From the NCBI GenBank assembly GCA_964511945.1, contig CAZEHO010000011.1:1-64000 (forward strand): 64,000 nt of DNA, read 5' to 3'. Source of the stretch: CAZEHO01 sp964511945 (lineage in GTDB: Bacteria; Actinomycetota; Acidimicrobiia; Spongiisociales; UBA11373). Below are positions 44,803 through 54,024 of the stretch, in pieces; position 1 is the stretch's first letter, and each line of letters begins with the position of its first letter. The position numbers and the translations under genes were made by a program. The notes below the pieces were generated by a model. It had not been told where the DNA came from, did no database searches, and saw only the letters and a list, made by a program, of their open reading frames with translations.

Positions 44803-45497
44803 GACCCCACCCCCAGCAGCGCCGAGTCCGATTCGATCCGGCCGTCGCGCAACGCCACCTGCCGCGGAAACCGCTCCGCCATCTCTCGGTTGTGGGTGAT
44901 GACGACCAGCGTGATGCCCTCCGCATGAAGCTCCTCGAGCAATTCGACGATCGCATCGCTGGATGCGGTGTCGAGATTGCCGGTCGGTTCATCGGCCAGC
45001 ACCAGCGACGGGCGGCCGACGATCGCCCGGGCCACCGCGACCCGCTGCCGCTCACCACCGGAGAGCTTGTTCGAGTGTTGGGTGATGCGATGACCCAGGC
45101 CCACCCTCAGCAGCGTGATCGCCGCCAGCTCGCGCCGCTCCCGGGCGGGCATCCCGGTGTACAGCAGGCCATCGGCCACGTTGTCGAGGGCCGACTCGGC
45201 ATCCAGCAGATGGAACTGCTGGAACACGAATCCGATCCGGCGCGAGCGCAGGGCCGACAGGTCGCGATCCGACATACGGGCGATGTCGTAGCCATCCACC
45301 TTCACCTCGCCGGACGTCGGCCGGTCGAGGGTGCCCATGATGTGCAGTAGTGTCGATTTGCCCGATCCGGATGGACCAACGATGCCGACCAACTCGCCGG
45401 CATTCACCCGCAGGTCCACCCCGCGCAGGGCCCGGACTGGAGGTGTCGCCGGATACGACTTGGTGACGCCCGTCAGTTTGAGAACCGCATCGCTCAC
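44799..45497 (-). CDS. MacB-type ABC transporter ATP-binding protein
   Basis: The 232-residue ATPase has Walker A GPSGSGKST, the signature LSGGERQRVAVARA and Walker B LVLADEPTGNLD. It belongs to the LolD/MacB class. Both ends overlap neighbours by 4 bases, so translation of the export operon is tightly coupled. Confidence 0.94.
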   Translation of the reverse strand: MSDAVLKLTGVTKSYPATPPVRALRGVDLRVNAGELVGIVGPSGSGKSTLLHIMGTLDRPTSGEVKVDGYDIARMSDRDLSALRSRRIGFVFQQFHLLDAESALDNVADGLLYTGMPARERRELAAITLLRVGLGHRITQHSNKLSGGERQRVAVARAIVGRPSLVLADEPTGNLDTASSDAIVELLEELHAEGITLVVITHNREMAERFPRQVALRDGRIESDSALLGVGS

Positions 45498-47059
45498 GGC
45501 ACCACCACCCGGTCGCCCAGGGTCAGCCCGGTGGACTCAACCTCGACGTAGCCGTCGGCGTACAAGCCCGGCTCCACGCCGACGAGCCGGGTCGTCCCGC
45601 CTCCAGTATCCACCTCGACCCCGTATCCCCCTTCAGCCAAGGCCAGCAGTGCAGTCACCGGCACGGCCATCACAGCGGGCCGCTCCTCGGTGATCACCTC
45701 GACGTCAACCGGAGCCTCATCCAGACCTGCGGCCACCGAGACGTCGTCAAGTTCGATCTGCACGTCGAACGTGGCCGCTCCGGATTGGGCATTGCGCCGT
45801 GCCACCGAGGCCACCGACGCAACGGTGCCCGGCGCTTCAGTTCCGTTCGGGAGCACGACGGTCACCTCGAGGCCCTCGACCAGCAGGTCCTGATCTGCTG
45901 CATCGAGATCCACCGCAACTGCAACCGAATCCGACGTGGCAGCGAAGACCTGATTGCCGGAGCGCACTTCATCGCCGATCGCCAGGTTGACCTCGGCCAC
46001 CCGGACCGGTCCGGGCAGGAAGATCACTTCGCCGAGCTCGATCACCCCATCGACTTCGGCACCAACCGACTCCTGCCACTGGCGCACGGCCGTCTCGGCG
46101 GCGGCGCCGAAGGTGCCGTCGGGGACACCCGGGGAGAATCCGAGCCTGTCGAGTGCGGCTTCGAGCTGCGCGACATCGGAACCTTCAGTCCCATCGAAGC
46201 TCGTGTACACGGTGGCGATGCGTCCGGCTCCTTGGAGCAGGTCGCCGACCACAACGAAGACCTGGTCGACGGTGACCGGCTCAGACAGGTAGACGACCTC
46301 GTCGACACCGACCGCTCCATCGACCGGGGCTCCGATGTCTTCCTGCCACGCTTCGACCATCTCGCCGGTCGCCCAGTCGAACGTCTCGTCGACGACGACC
46401 CAGCCGTCCGGGTCGTAGCCGATATCAACGAGGATCGCCTCGAGCTGCGCGATGTCCGGTCCCTCCATCGGGCTGCGGCTGTTGTACGAGAGCGTGCGGT
46501 ACATGGGTATGTCGCCGATGAAGGCCGTCACTGGGCTCCCGTCGACTTCGGCAACCACACTGCCGTGGCCGATCGTTTCGCCTCCGCTGACCACACCGGT
46601 GACGGTGCCCCCGGCGCGGATCGTCAGGTCTTCGGTGTCGGGAACCCGAGCAATGGTCTGGAACGCAGGCAGGTTGCCGTACATCAGAACGACCGGCTGC
46701 AGGTCCACCGCATAGAGCACATCTCCTTCAACGAGCACAGCCCCCGGCTCGGGGACGTAGGTCAGGGTTCCGGCCACCCGGGAGGTGAGCGGGTCACCGA
46801 CCTCGAATCCGAGGGTTCCCTCAAGGGTCTCGATCTGGGTCATGTCGCGGACGATGACGTCGTCGAGTTCCACGGGGGTCGAGACCGCAGAGACCGTCTG
46901 CGCGTCGTTTCGAAGAATGAACCAGGCGGCAACGGCGGCGGCCGCAATCGCAGCCAACGCCACGATCACCTGCCAGCGCCGTCGCTTCGGTGCGGTCAGC
47001 ACGGCGGGATCGAGAGTGCCTTCACCGTCGAGTGTTGGGGTCTGGATGGCCTTGGTCAT
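45494..47059 (-). CDS. HlyD-like adaptor with two PG-binding domains
   Basis: The 521-residue membrane-anchored adaptor (helix about 30-50) has lipoyl/barrel-like strands. Two peptidoglycan_binding_1-like helical modules (about 205-260 and 300-355; VPDGTFGAAAETAVRQWQ is the clearer one) sit where a MacA-type adaptor has its hairpin. It would join the MacB pump to the cell wall. I chose ATG 47059, which overlaps the lipoprotein stop by 4 bases; the longer in-frame extension is shadow sequence. Confidence 0.82.
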   Translation of the reverse strand: MTKAIQTPTLDGEGTLDPAVLTAPKRRRWQVIVALAAIAAAAVAAWFILRNDAQTVSAVSTPVELDDVIVRDMTQIETLEGTLGFEVGDPLTSRVAGTLTYVPEPGAVLVEGDVLYAVDLQPVVLMYGNLPAFQTIARVPDTEDLTIRAGGTVTGVVSGGETIGHGSVVAEVDGSPVTAFIGDIPMYRTLSYNSRSPMEGPDIAQLEAILVDIGYDPDGWVVVDETFDWATGEMVEAWQEDIGAPVDGAVGVDEVVYLSEPVTVDQVFVVVGDLLQGAGRIATVYTSFDGTEGSDVAQLEAALDRLGFSPGVPDGTFGAAAETAVRQWQESVGAEVDGVIELGEVIFLPGPVRVAEVNLAIGDEVRSGNQVFAATSDSVAVAVDLDAADQDLLVEGLEVTVVLPNGTEAPGTVASVASVARRNAQSGAATFDVQIELDDVSVAAGLDEAPVDVEVITEERPAVMAVPVTALLALAEGGYGVEVDTGGGTTRLVGVEPGLYADGYVEVESTGLTLGDRVVVP

Positions 47060-47706
47060 CGGCCCTGGCCTCCGAGGCCGAGGCCACCACCGGGCCGGAT
47101 TCCCGCGAAGAGTTCCTGACAGACCTCGTTCGCAGCCTGGAACGCCGGGTCTTCCCGATCGATGTCGCCGAGCAGCCCGCGGCCGCCACCCTGACCGGAG
47201 GCAGGGAGGCCGCCTGAGAGATCGGGGTCGGCCATGTCGTAGCCGTTGTCCCGCATGCACGCCGCGTACTCGAGCAAGCTGTCCTGCAGTTCTGTCTGGT
47301 CGATCTGCTGGAACTGCTGGACGACACCGTCGAGGTGCTCCTGGCAGGCGTCCCGAGCAGCCAGCATTGCCTCCCGGTCAAATGAACCATCGCCCTGTCC
47401 GGCTCCCGCGGGACGGGGCAGTCTGAGGTTCCCGTTCTCGTCGACGGTCGGATCCGCCATGTCGACTCCGTTCTCCCGCATGCACGCCGCAAAGGCGAGC
47501 ATCGATTCCTCGGTGTCGACTTCCTCGTCGGGAGCCTGGGTCTCGCTCGAGCCGTCGCCGACTGCAGGGCCGTCGTCCATGGCTGTGATCAGCTCGTCTG
47601 AATCGTTCTCGAGCGAAGCAATCCCGGATCCGCCGTCCCCACTGCCGCCGCACGCCGCAGCCGCCAGAGCCATGAGGACGACGATCAGCACGATTCGCCG
47701 GTGCAT
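47056..47706 (-). CDS. CMRxNG-motif lipoprotein
   Basis: The 216-residue precursor has a lipobox (LAAAACGG). Two repeats of the motif AACMRENGVDMADP / AACMRDNGYDMADP are about 100 residues apart and each is followed by a Cys-containing helix. The first gene of the MacB operon, it may bind or sense the exported substrate. The same motif occurs in the ectodomain of the kinase at 32654-34366. ATG 47706 starts a good signal peptide. Confidence 0.82.
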   Translation of the reverse strand: MHRRIVLIVVLMALAAAACGGSGDGGSGIASLENDSDELITAMDDGPAVGDGSSETQAPDEEVDTEESMLAFAACMRENGVDMADPTVDENGNLRLPRPAGAGQGDGSFDREAMLAARDACQEHLDGVVQQFQQIDQTELQDSLLEYAACMRDNGYDMADPDLSGGLPASGQGGGRGLLGDIDREDPAFQAANEVCQELFAGIRPGGGLGLGGQGR

Positions 47707-47751
47707 TTCGGAGTTCCTTTCCAGATGTACTCCGACAGCATCCCGGGAGAC

Positions 47752-47835
47752 CATGAGCGGGCCCTGAAGCAGCGATGAGGACCGGATGAGAATCCAGCTC
47801 ATCAACCCCTCATCTCGGTCTCACGGCCCTCTCAT
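47752..47835. promoter_or_regulatory. Symmetric 4+4 operator with 11-base phasing
   Basis: CTCAT/CTCAC blocks start at 47798, 47809, 47820 and 47831, exactly 11 bases apart. Mirror-image blocks (CATGAG, CCTGAA, GATGAG, GATGAG) start at 47752, 47763, 47774 and 47785 with the same pitch. This is the spacing of OmpR/PhoB-type half sites. The array lies between the divergent lipoprotein and response-regulator genes, so it most likely binds that regulator and controls both operons. Confidence 0.7.
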
Positions 47836-47875
47836 GCACCATGGGTACTCTCCAGCGTGACCCGGAACGAAAGCG

Positions 47876-48571
47876 ATGCGCATGGCGCCCGAATCACATC
47901 GCATCCTCATCGCAGAGGACGACGAACAAGTCCGACGCTCCGTCGACCGCGCCCTGCGGTTCGAGGGCTATGAGGTGACCACCGCCGCCGACGGCGAAGC
48001 CACCCTCGATGCCGCCGGCAGGGAGCGTCCGGACGCAGTGGTCCTCGACGTGATGATGCCGAAACTCGACGGGCTCGAGGTCTGCCGCAGTCTTCGGGCC
48101 CGTGGCGATCGGACACCGGTGCTCATGCTCACCGCACGGGCTGCCGTGAGCGATCGGGTCGCCGGACTGGATGCCGGTGCCGACGACTATCTGGTCAAGC
48201 CGTTTGCCCTCGAGGAACTCCTCGCCCGGCTCCGGGCGCTCCTGCGGCGCACCGAACCGGACAGCCCGGCGGCCACCCTGCGATTCGCCGACGTGGTCGT
48301 CGATCCCGCCGCCCGCACCGCACTCCGGGGCGATCGGGACCTCGACCTGACCAAGACGGAATTCGACCTGCTGGAACTGCTGGTGCGCAACGCCGGGCTG
48401 GTGATGGCCCGCGATGTCATCTACGAACGCATCTGGGGCTACGACTTCGAAACCACATCCAACCCCCTCGATGTCTACGTCGGATACCTGCGCCGCAAGC
48501 TCGAAGCGGGTGGTGAATCGCGGATCCTGCAAACGGTGCGCGGGATCGGCTATGTCATTCGCGAACCATGA
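47876..48571 (+). CDS. OmpR-family response regulator
   Basis: The 231-residue protein has a receiver domain with D58 in VVLDVMMPKLDG and the Lys in DDYLVKPF. A winged-helix output domain follows with TKTEFDLLELLV and the C-terminal VRGIGYVI hairpin. ATG 47876 and ATG 47882 are both possible starts. It is coupled to the kinase by a 4-base overlap (ATGA) and divergent from the MacB operon across an 11-base-phased operator. Confidence 0.93.
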   Translation: MRMAPESHRILIAEDDEQVRRSVDRALRFEGYEVTTAADGEATLDAAGRERPDAVVLDVMMPKLDGLEVCRSLRARGDRTPVLMLTARAAVSDRVAGLDAGADDYLVKPFALEELLARLRALLRRTEPDSPAATLRFADVVVDPAARTALRGDRDLDLTKTEFDLLELLVRNAGLVMARDVIYERIWGYDFETTSNPLDVYVGYLRRKLEAGGESRILQTVRGIGYVIREP

Positions 48572-49962
48572 GCCTGCGTATCCGCCTCACGGTGCTGATC
48601 GGGGTGGTGGCCACGGTTGCGATGGGAGCCATCGCCTGGGCCTCGTACTCCGCCGCACGGGATGAGGCTCGGGCCGAAGTCGATACCGTGCTCGAGGAGC
48701 GGGCCGGTCTCGTAGGCGCGATCGGAGAGTTCGCTCGTCAGTTCGAGGGCCAGGGGCCGGGTCAGGGCCAGGGCCCGGGCCGCCCGCCGTTCGAGGGCAA
48801 CCCTCCCATCCCACGGCAGAGCCGCGAGGGGTTCATCCGGGACGACATCATGTTCCAGGCTTTCGACGTGGACGGGACCGTGGTGATCCCCGAGGACGGA
48901 ATCCCGGTGCTGCCGATCGAGCAGATCGATCTCGACACCGCCGCAGGCGTGGCCGAACCGGAGATCCGTGACATCGAACACGGCGGCGTTCACTACCGGA
49001 TGATCACCACCGCCGGACCCGAGCAGCTCGGAGTCCAGATGGCCCGCGATCTCACCGAGATCGATGCCTTCCTCTCCGACCTCCGAATCCGCCTGCTGAT
49101 CATCGGACTCATCGGCGTCGCGGCCCTCGCAGTCGTGGCTTGGTTCCTAGCGCGCCGGGCGGTGCGCCCGGTGGCACAACTCACGACCGCCGCCGAACAC
49201 GTCGCCGCCACGACGAGCCTCGACGCTCCCATCGACGTCGACCGCTCCGACGAGATCGGACGGCTCGGGCTTGCCTTCAACCGGATGCTCGGAGCCCTCG
49301 ACACCTCGCGACGCCAACAGGAGCGCCTGGTCGCCGACGCCGGCCACGAGTTGAGAACACCTCTCACGAGTCTTCGTACCAATATCGAAGTCCTCGCCGC
49401 CAAGGCGGCCGAGATGAGCCCCGACGATCGCGACGAACTGCTCGCAGACGCGACCTACGAACTCGAGCAGCTCACCGCGCTGGTCACAGAACTCGTCGAG
49501 CTCGCCGGAGATTCCAGTTCGACGGACCATCCCAAGACCGAGGTCCGCCTCGATCACATCGTCGCCGAGGTTGCCGAGCGGTCCGCCCGGCGAACCGGCC
49601 GCATCGTCGAGCAGACGACCGACGAAACAACGGTGCTCGGCCGCACCGACGATCTGCGGCGGGCCGTAGCGAACCTGCTGGACAACGCCCACAAGTGGAG
49701 CCCTCCGGGTGCAGCGATCGAGGTGGTACAGACCGGCGGCAGCGTCGAGGTGCTCGACCGTGGCCCGGGCATCCCCAAGGAGGATCTGGAGCGGGTCTTC
49801 GAGCGGTTCCACCGGGCCGAGGATGCCCGCACCACTCCCGGATCCGGACTCGGGCTGGCCATCGTTCGCCAGATCGTGATCAACCACGGGGGACGGGTCT
49901 GGGCCCTACGCCGTGAAGGCGGCGGCAGCGCGGTCGGATTCGAGGTGCCGGTGGAGACCTGA
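48568..49962 (+). CDS. Sensor histidine kinase of the MacB operon
   Basis: The 464-residue kinase has two membrane helices (about 5-27 and 172-195) around a 145-residue sensor with a Gly/Pro/Gln-rich loop. HAMP, HisKA with H260 in DAGHELRTP, and HATPase_c (DNAHKWS, DRGPGIP, GSGLGLAIV) domains follow. With its regulator it probably senses envelope stress or an antimicrobial and drives the divergent export genes. Confidence 0.93.
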   Translation: MSLRIRLTVLIGVVATVAMGAIAWASYSAARDEARAEVDTVLEERAGLVGAIGEFARQFEGQGPGQGQGPGRPPFEGNPPIPRQSREGFIRDDIMFQAFDVDGTVVIPEDGIPVLPIEQIDLDTAAGVAEPEIRDIEHGGVHYRMITTAGPEQLGVQMARDLTEIDAFLSDLRIRLLIIGLIGVAALAVVAWFLARRAVRPVAQLTTAAEHVAATTSLDAPIDVDRSDEIGRLGLAFNRMLGALDTSRRQQERLVADAGHELRTPLTSLRTNIEVLAAKAAEMSPDDRDELLADATYELEQLTALVTELVELAGDSSSTDHPKTEVRLDHIVAEVAERSARRTGRIVEQTTDETTVLGRTDDLRRAVANLLDNAHKWSPPGAAIEVVQTGGSVEVLDRGPGIPKEDLERVFERFHRAEDARTTPGSGLGLAIVRQIVINHGGRVWALRREGGGSAVGFEVPVET

Positions 49963-49973
49963 GCCATCGGACT

Positions 49974-50104
49974 CCCGAAGTAGACCTCCGGCAAGCGGCA
50001 AGGGAGCACCATTGATTCGCTCCCCCCATGCGGTGTTCTGTCGCGGGTTGGGTGCGACAGTGCGGGGAGCTGCCGACGAGCGGAGCGAGGAGGCTGAAGG
50101 GGAA
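49974..50104 (-). repeat. Dispersed repeat C, copy 2 (inverted)
   Basis: This is the inverted, longer copy of 43493-43592. On the minus strand it reads CCCCTTCAGCCTCCTCGCTC through to GGAGGTCTACTTCGG. It has about 30 bases in the middle that copy 1 lacks. It fills the gap between the kinase and acyl-CoA dehydrogenase genes. Confidence 0.7.
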
Positions 50105-50122
50105 GGTAAGAAGCGGCGCCCC

Positions 50123-51268
50123 CTACACGGGCAGACCCAGTTCCCGGCCGATCACGATCCGCTGGATCTCGCTCGTCCCCTCGCCGATCTCGAGCACCTT
50201 GGCGTCCCGGTAGAACCGGGAGACCGGGGTCTCGTCGACATAGCCGTACCCGCCGAAGATCTGGGTTGCGTCCCTGGCGGCGCCGACTGCGATGTCGGAG
50301 GCATGGAGTTTCGCCACCGCCGCTTCCCTGCGGAACGGCTTGTCCTGATCTCGCAGCCAGGCGGCCCGATAGACGAGCAGCCGGGCGGCATCCACCGCCA
50401 CCGCCATGTCGGCGCACTTGAAAGCGACCCCCTGGTTGGAGCCGATCGGCTTGCCGAACGTATGGCGTTCCTTGGAGTACTCGACGCTGTGCTCAAGACA
50501 TCCTTGGGCGAGGCCGACGGCCATGGCCGCGATTGCCACCCGGCCGTCGTCGAGGATCTGGAGGAACTGGCGGAACCCCTTGCCCCGTTCCCCCAGGAGA
50601 TGATCCGTCGGTACCCGGCAGTCCTCGAATCGCAGCCCGCGGGTATCCGATGCGTGCCATCCCATCTTGCGATACGACGGTTCGACGACGAGTCCCCCGG
50701 TGCCGGCGGGAACGATGATCGCCGAAACCTCCTCCGGTCCGGTCTTCGCCGTCACCGTCACCAGCGAGGTGATCTCGGTTCCGGCGTTGGTGATGAACGC
50801 CTTCTCTCCGTTGATGACCCATTCGTCACCATCGAGCACGGCTTTGGTCCTGGTAGCCCCGGCGTCGCTCCCGGCTTCCGGTTCGGTGAGACCGAAGGCG
50901 GCCAGTGCCTTGCCATCAATGAGGTCGGGAAGCCAGCGTTCTCGCTGCTCGGGCGTCCCGAACCGGTAGATCGGATTGGCGCCGAGCCCGACTCCCGCCT
51001 CGAGGGTGATCGCAAGGGATGAGTCCACCCGGCCCAGTTCCTCGATGGCGATGCACAACTCGGTGAGGCCGGCACCGCCGCCACCAACGTCCTCGGGGAA
51101 CGGGAGCCCGAACAGCCCGAGGTCCCCCATGGCCTTGACCACGTCGATCGGGAACTCGTGGGTTCGATCCCACTCCTCGGCATGTGGAGCGATCTCCGCT
51201 TCGGCAAACTCCCGCACGACCTTGCGGAACGCCTGCTGCTCGTCGGTGAACTCGAAGTCCACGGTCAC
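50123..51268 (-). CDS. Acyl-CoA dehydrogenase
   Basis: The 381-residue flavoprotein starts with FEFTDEQQAFRKVVREFA and shows the FAD/substrate signatures FGLTEPEAGSDAGATRT and QIFGGYGYVDETPVSRFYRDAK. The catalytic Glu is expected near EIGEGTSEIQRIVI. It makes an enoyl-CoA. It is the last gene of the operon with the ADP-forming synthetase and IorBA, so its substrate may be an amino-acid-derived acyl-CoA. Confidence 0.93.
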   Translation of the reverse strand: MTVDFEFTDEQQAFRKVVREFAEAEIAPHAEEWDRTHEFPIDVVKAMGDLGLFGLPFPEDVGGGGAGLTELCIAIEELGRVDSSLAITLEAGVGLGANPIYRFGTPEQRERWLPDLIDGKALAAFGLTEPEAGSDAGATRTKAVLDGDEWVINGEKAFITNAGTEITSLVTVTAKTGPEEVSAIIVPAGTGGLVVEPSYRKMGWHASDTRGLRFEDCRVPTDHLLGERGKGFRQFLQILDDGRVAIAAMAVGLAQGCLEHSVEYSKERHTFGKPIGSNQGVAFKCADMAVAVDAARLLVYRAAWLRDQDKPFRREAAVAKLHASDIAVGAARDATQIFGGYGYVDETPVSRFYRDAKVLEIGEGTSEIQRIVIGRELGLPV

Positions 51269-51298
51269 CTCCGTTCGACGACTGCCCCTCTCCGAAGG

Positions 51299-53443
51299 CT
51301 ATTCGTCGAGGTGGGGGAGGTGACGAGTGGCGTAGCGGCCCAGAAGACGCATTGCCCGATCTGCGGTCCGGAACACGACCAGGCCGGCCGACTCCAGCAC
51401 CGCCACCATCGGGTCGTAACGATGGCCACCGTCGACCACCATCACCCACGGAGTGGGATGACCGGCGAGGGAGGCCAGTCGCTGCACGACCGAGTCCTCG
51501 GCGCCGACGTCATCCGGCAGGGTGAGCAGCGCCGGTGTGTACGGCACGCAGCCGATCACGGCCAGATCGACGCCGGGATCATCAAGCACCGTTTCGACCG
51601 CTGCCGCGAAGATCTCATCGCCCGCGACCGGGGTCAGATCCAGCGGATTCTGCACACCGACGATCCCATCCAGGCGCCCGGCACCGAGGATGCCCGTCAG
51701 CCGATCGTGAGTGCCGGAGTCGAATGCCGCAGCCTCCAGCGGACCTACGGCATCGGCCATCGCGACACACTCGAACCCCGCATTCGACAGCGCCGCCACC
51801 CGCCTGCCACCCCGGAGTCGACCGCGGAACGCCAGGGCCAGGCGGAGGAGATCCTCGAACTCATCAAGTGTCTCCGCCTCCAGGATCCCGGCCCGCTTCG
51901 CCAATTGCCGGGTGACCAGGTCGTCGGTCGCGATCGCCGCAGTGTGGGTCGAGGCGGCCTGAGCTCCGGTTGAGGTCCGGCCCCCGCGGGCAAGCACCAC
52001 ACATCCGCCCCGGGATCCGATCGCCGCAGCCGCATCAACCAATCTGGTGCCGTCACCGGGGACGAGCCCCTCCACATAACAGCCGACCACGGAGACCTCC
52101 GGGTCGGCCGCGAAGTACTCGAGATGGTCACCGACCGTGAGGTCGAGTTGATTGCCGATCGTCACCAGATAGCGAGGGCGCAACTGCGGGTTTCGATCGA
52201 GGCGTGACAGCGTGAAGGCCCCGCTCTGCGCCACGATCGCCACCGGCTGCTCCGTGGATTCGGCGGGCGTCATCCGATCCGATGGGATGAACGTGGCATC
52301 GATGCGGCCCGGTCCGGATTGCACCCCCATCGAATTGGGGCCGACGACGACGGGGCCACCCCAATCCGTGCGCCGTGCTGCCGCAATGCTGTCGGCGACT
52401 GCAGCGGCGAGATCGTCCGTCCCCCGTCGCTCGCCCAGGCCCCCGGGTATCACGATCACCGACTCAGCGGCACGAAGCTCGACCACCTGTTCCATCACGC
52501 CGGGAACCGCCGGGGCGGCGACGGCGACGATGAGGAGATCCACCGGGCTCTCGAGCGAACCGAGGTCGGGAACCGTCCGGCACCCTGCCACTGCATTGCT
52601 GTCCGGCTTCACAACGACCATGTCGGAGGCCGGGAATCCGGCGGCGAGGATGTTGTCGAGGATCATCCGTCCGGGATTCATCCGCTCCGATACACCCATC
52701 ACCGCGACCGACCGGGGGTAGAGCAAGCGGTCGATCTTGTCGGGTCGAGGGGCTGCGATCTCGACGGCCGGGCCAGCGCAGCGGCCCAGTCCATCGAGCG
52801 CAACCGGGCCGGCAGCGGTCGCCACGACCGGATTGGCTTCGAGTTCGGCGAGGAAGCCCGGCATCACTGCATCGCCGGCCCGCAGCAGGGTGGCAGCCAC
52901 TCCAGCGAGCCACTCGGCCGAGTCGAGATCAACGCCGGGAGCGGCGGCTATCAGCGGCATCAAATGCTCGACATCGCCGAGCGACAACACGGCCGGTTCG
53001 CCCAGTTCCTCGACACCGCTGCCTCCGCGACCGACGGTCACGATCGGCCCGAACGCGCCGGTCCAGCGCAGTCCGATCAGGTATTCGGCTCCGTGCTCGA
53101 TGTGCTCGGCGACGAGGATGCCGCTCGCTCGAGTGCCGAACCGCTCGGCCACTTCGGCGACGGCCTTGCCGACTGCTGCGTCGGTGTTGGGAACGATCAC
53201 CACGCCACCCTCGGCGGCCTTGTGGGTGACGCCGGCCGAAACGACCTTGATCACCGCCCGGTCTCCGGGAGGGCGGGGCACGGTGCCATCGGGATCAACA
53301 GGCACCACGGCATGCTCCGGCACCCCGATGCCGAGCACCCGCAGCAGGGCGTACACCTCGGGCTCCGACAGCAGGCTGCGGCCGGCGGCGGCGTGGGATT
53401 CCACGAGTCGGATGAACCCGGGATCGGTACCCGAGCCGCTCAC
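51299..53443 (-). CDS. ADP-forming acyl-CoA synthetase (ACD family, fused)
   Basis: The 714-residue enzyme would turn acyl-CoA, ADP and Pi into the acid, CoA and ATP. An ATP-grasp (beta) part comes first (about 10-225), then a CoA-binding and ligase (alpha) part (from about 235, with RSVAVMGVS and VGPNSMGV). The likely phospho-His is in ASTHTAAIAT. Its start overlaps IorB by 4 bases. The order is beta then alpha. With IorAB this recalls the archaeal amino-acid route that gains ATP. Confidence 0.88.
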   Translation of the reverse strand: MSGSGTDPGFIRLVESHAAAGRSLLSEPEVYALLRVLGIGVPEHAVVPVDPDGTVPRPPGDRAVIKVVSAGVTHKAAEGGVVIVPNTDAAVGKAVAEVAERFGTRASGILVAEHIEHGAEYLIGLRWTGAFGPIVTVGRGGSGVEELGEPAVLSLGDVEHLMPLIAAAPGVDLDSAEWLAGVAATLLRAGDAVMPGFLAELEANPVVATAAGPVALDGLGRCAGPAVEIAAPRPDKIDRLLYPRSVAVMGVSERMNPGRMILDNILAAGFPASDMVVVKPDSNAVAGCRTVPDLGSLESPVDLLIVAVAAPAVPGVMEQVVELRAAESVIVIPGGLGERRGTDDLAAAVADSIAAARRTDWGGPVVVGPNSMGVQSGPGRIDATFIPSDRMTPAESTEQPVAIVAQSGAFTLSRLDRNPQLRPRYLVTIGNQLDLTVGDHLEYFAADPEVSVVGCYVEGLVPGDGTRLVDAAAAIGSRGGCVVLARGGRTSTGAQAASTHTAAIATDDLVTRQLAKRAGILEAETLDEFEDLLRLALAFRGRLRGGRRVAALSNAGFECVAMADAVGPLEAAAFDSGTHDRLTGILGAGRLDGIVGVQNPLDLTPVAGDEIFAAAVETVLDDPGVDLAVIGCVPYTPALLTLPDDVGAEDSVVQRLASLAGHPTPWVMVVDGGHRYDPMVAVLESAGLVVFRTADRAMRLLGRYATRHLPHLDE

Positions 53444-54024
53444 ACCGGCTCCGGGTGCACTGCGGCCCGACCCGAATGCAATGCCGCAAGGTTGGCTGCG
53501 ACCACCCTTTCACCCTTGGGGGCGAATCCCTCGGAGATGCATGCCTCGAGCGTTTGGATGCCGAGTGGCAAGCGGGTCGACGCTGCACCGACCATCACGA
53601 CGTTCGCCGCCCGATGTGACCCGGCTTCCCTGGCAAGACGGCCGGCATCGACGAGGACCGCATTCGGGATCGAACGCACCGCGGCATGGATGTCGTCGAG
53701 TGGCGGATAGTCGGGAATGTTCTCGAAGGGCTCGGCAGCGGTGACCAGCGATCCCCCCGGTGCGAGGTACTCCAGGTATCGGAGGGCCTCGACCGGTTCC
53801 ATGCCGAGGATCAGCTCGGCGCCGCCGTGCGAAATCAAATCGCTGCCGATCGGGCCCTCGGCCATCCGCAAGCTCGCCTGCACGGCGCCGCCCCGCTGCG
53901 CCATACCGTGGACCTCGGCCTGCTTGACCGTGAGGCCTTCGCGGCGGCCGGCTTCAGCGAGGATTGCAGCGATCGACAGCACCCCCTGGCCGCCTACACC
54001 GGCAAGCACGATGTCGACCTTCAC
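53440..54024 (-). CDS. iorB: Indolepyruvate oxidoreductase subunit beta
   Basis: The 194-residue subunit begins VKVDIVLAGVGGQGVLS, the gamma-type fold of 2-oxoacid oxidoreductases. It holds VHGMAQRGGAVQASL, the signature for this subunit. I start at GTG 54024, which overlaps the alpha stop by 4 bases. It works with IorA to convert aryl pyruvates to aryl-acetyl-CoA. Confidence 0.9.
   Translation of the reverse strand: MKVDIVLAGVGGQGVLSIAAILAEAGRREGLTVKQAEVHGMAQRGGAVQASLRMAEGPIGSDLISHGGAELILGMEPVEALRYLEYLAPGGSLVTAAEPFENIPDYPPLDDIHAAVRSIPNAVLVDAGRLAREAGSHRAANVVMVGAASTRLPLGIQTLEACISEGFAPKGERVVAANLAALHSGRAAVHPEPV

Noticed and set aside
52319..53710. 463-codon ORF opposite the ADP-forming synthetase
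   Set aside because: Antisense shadow with His/Gly-rich composition and no domain.
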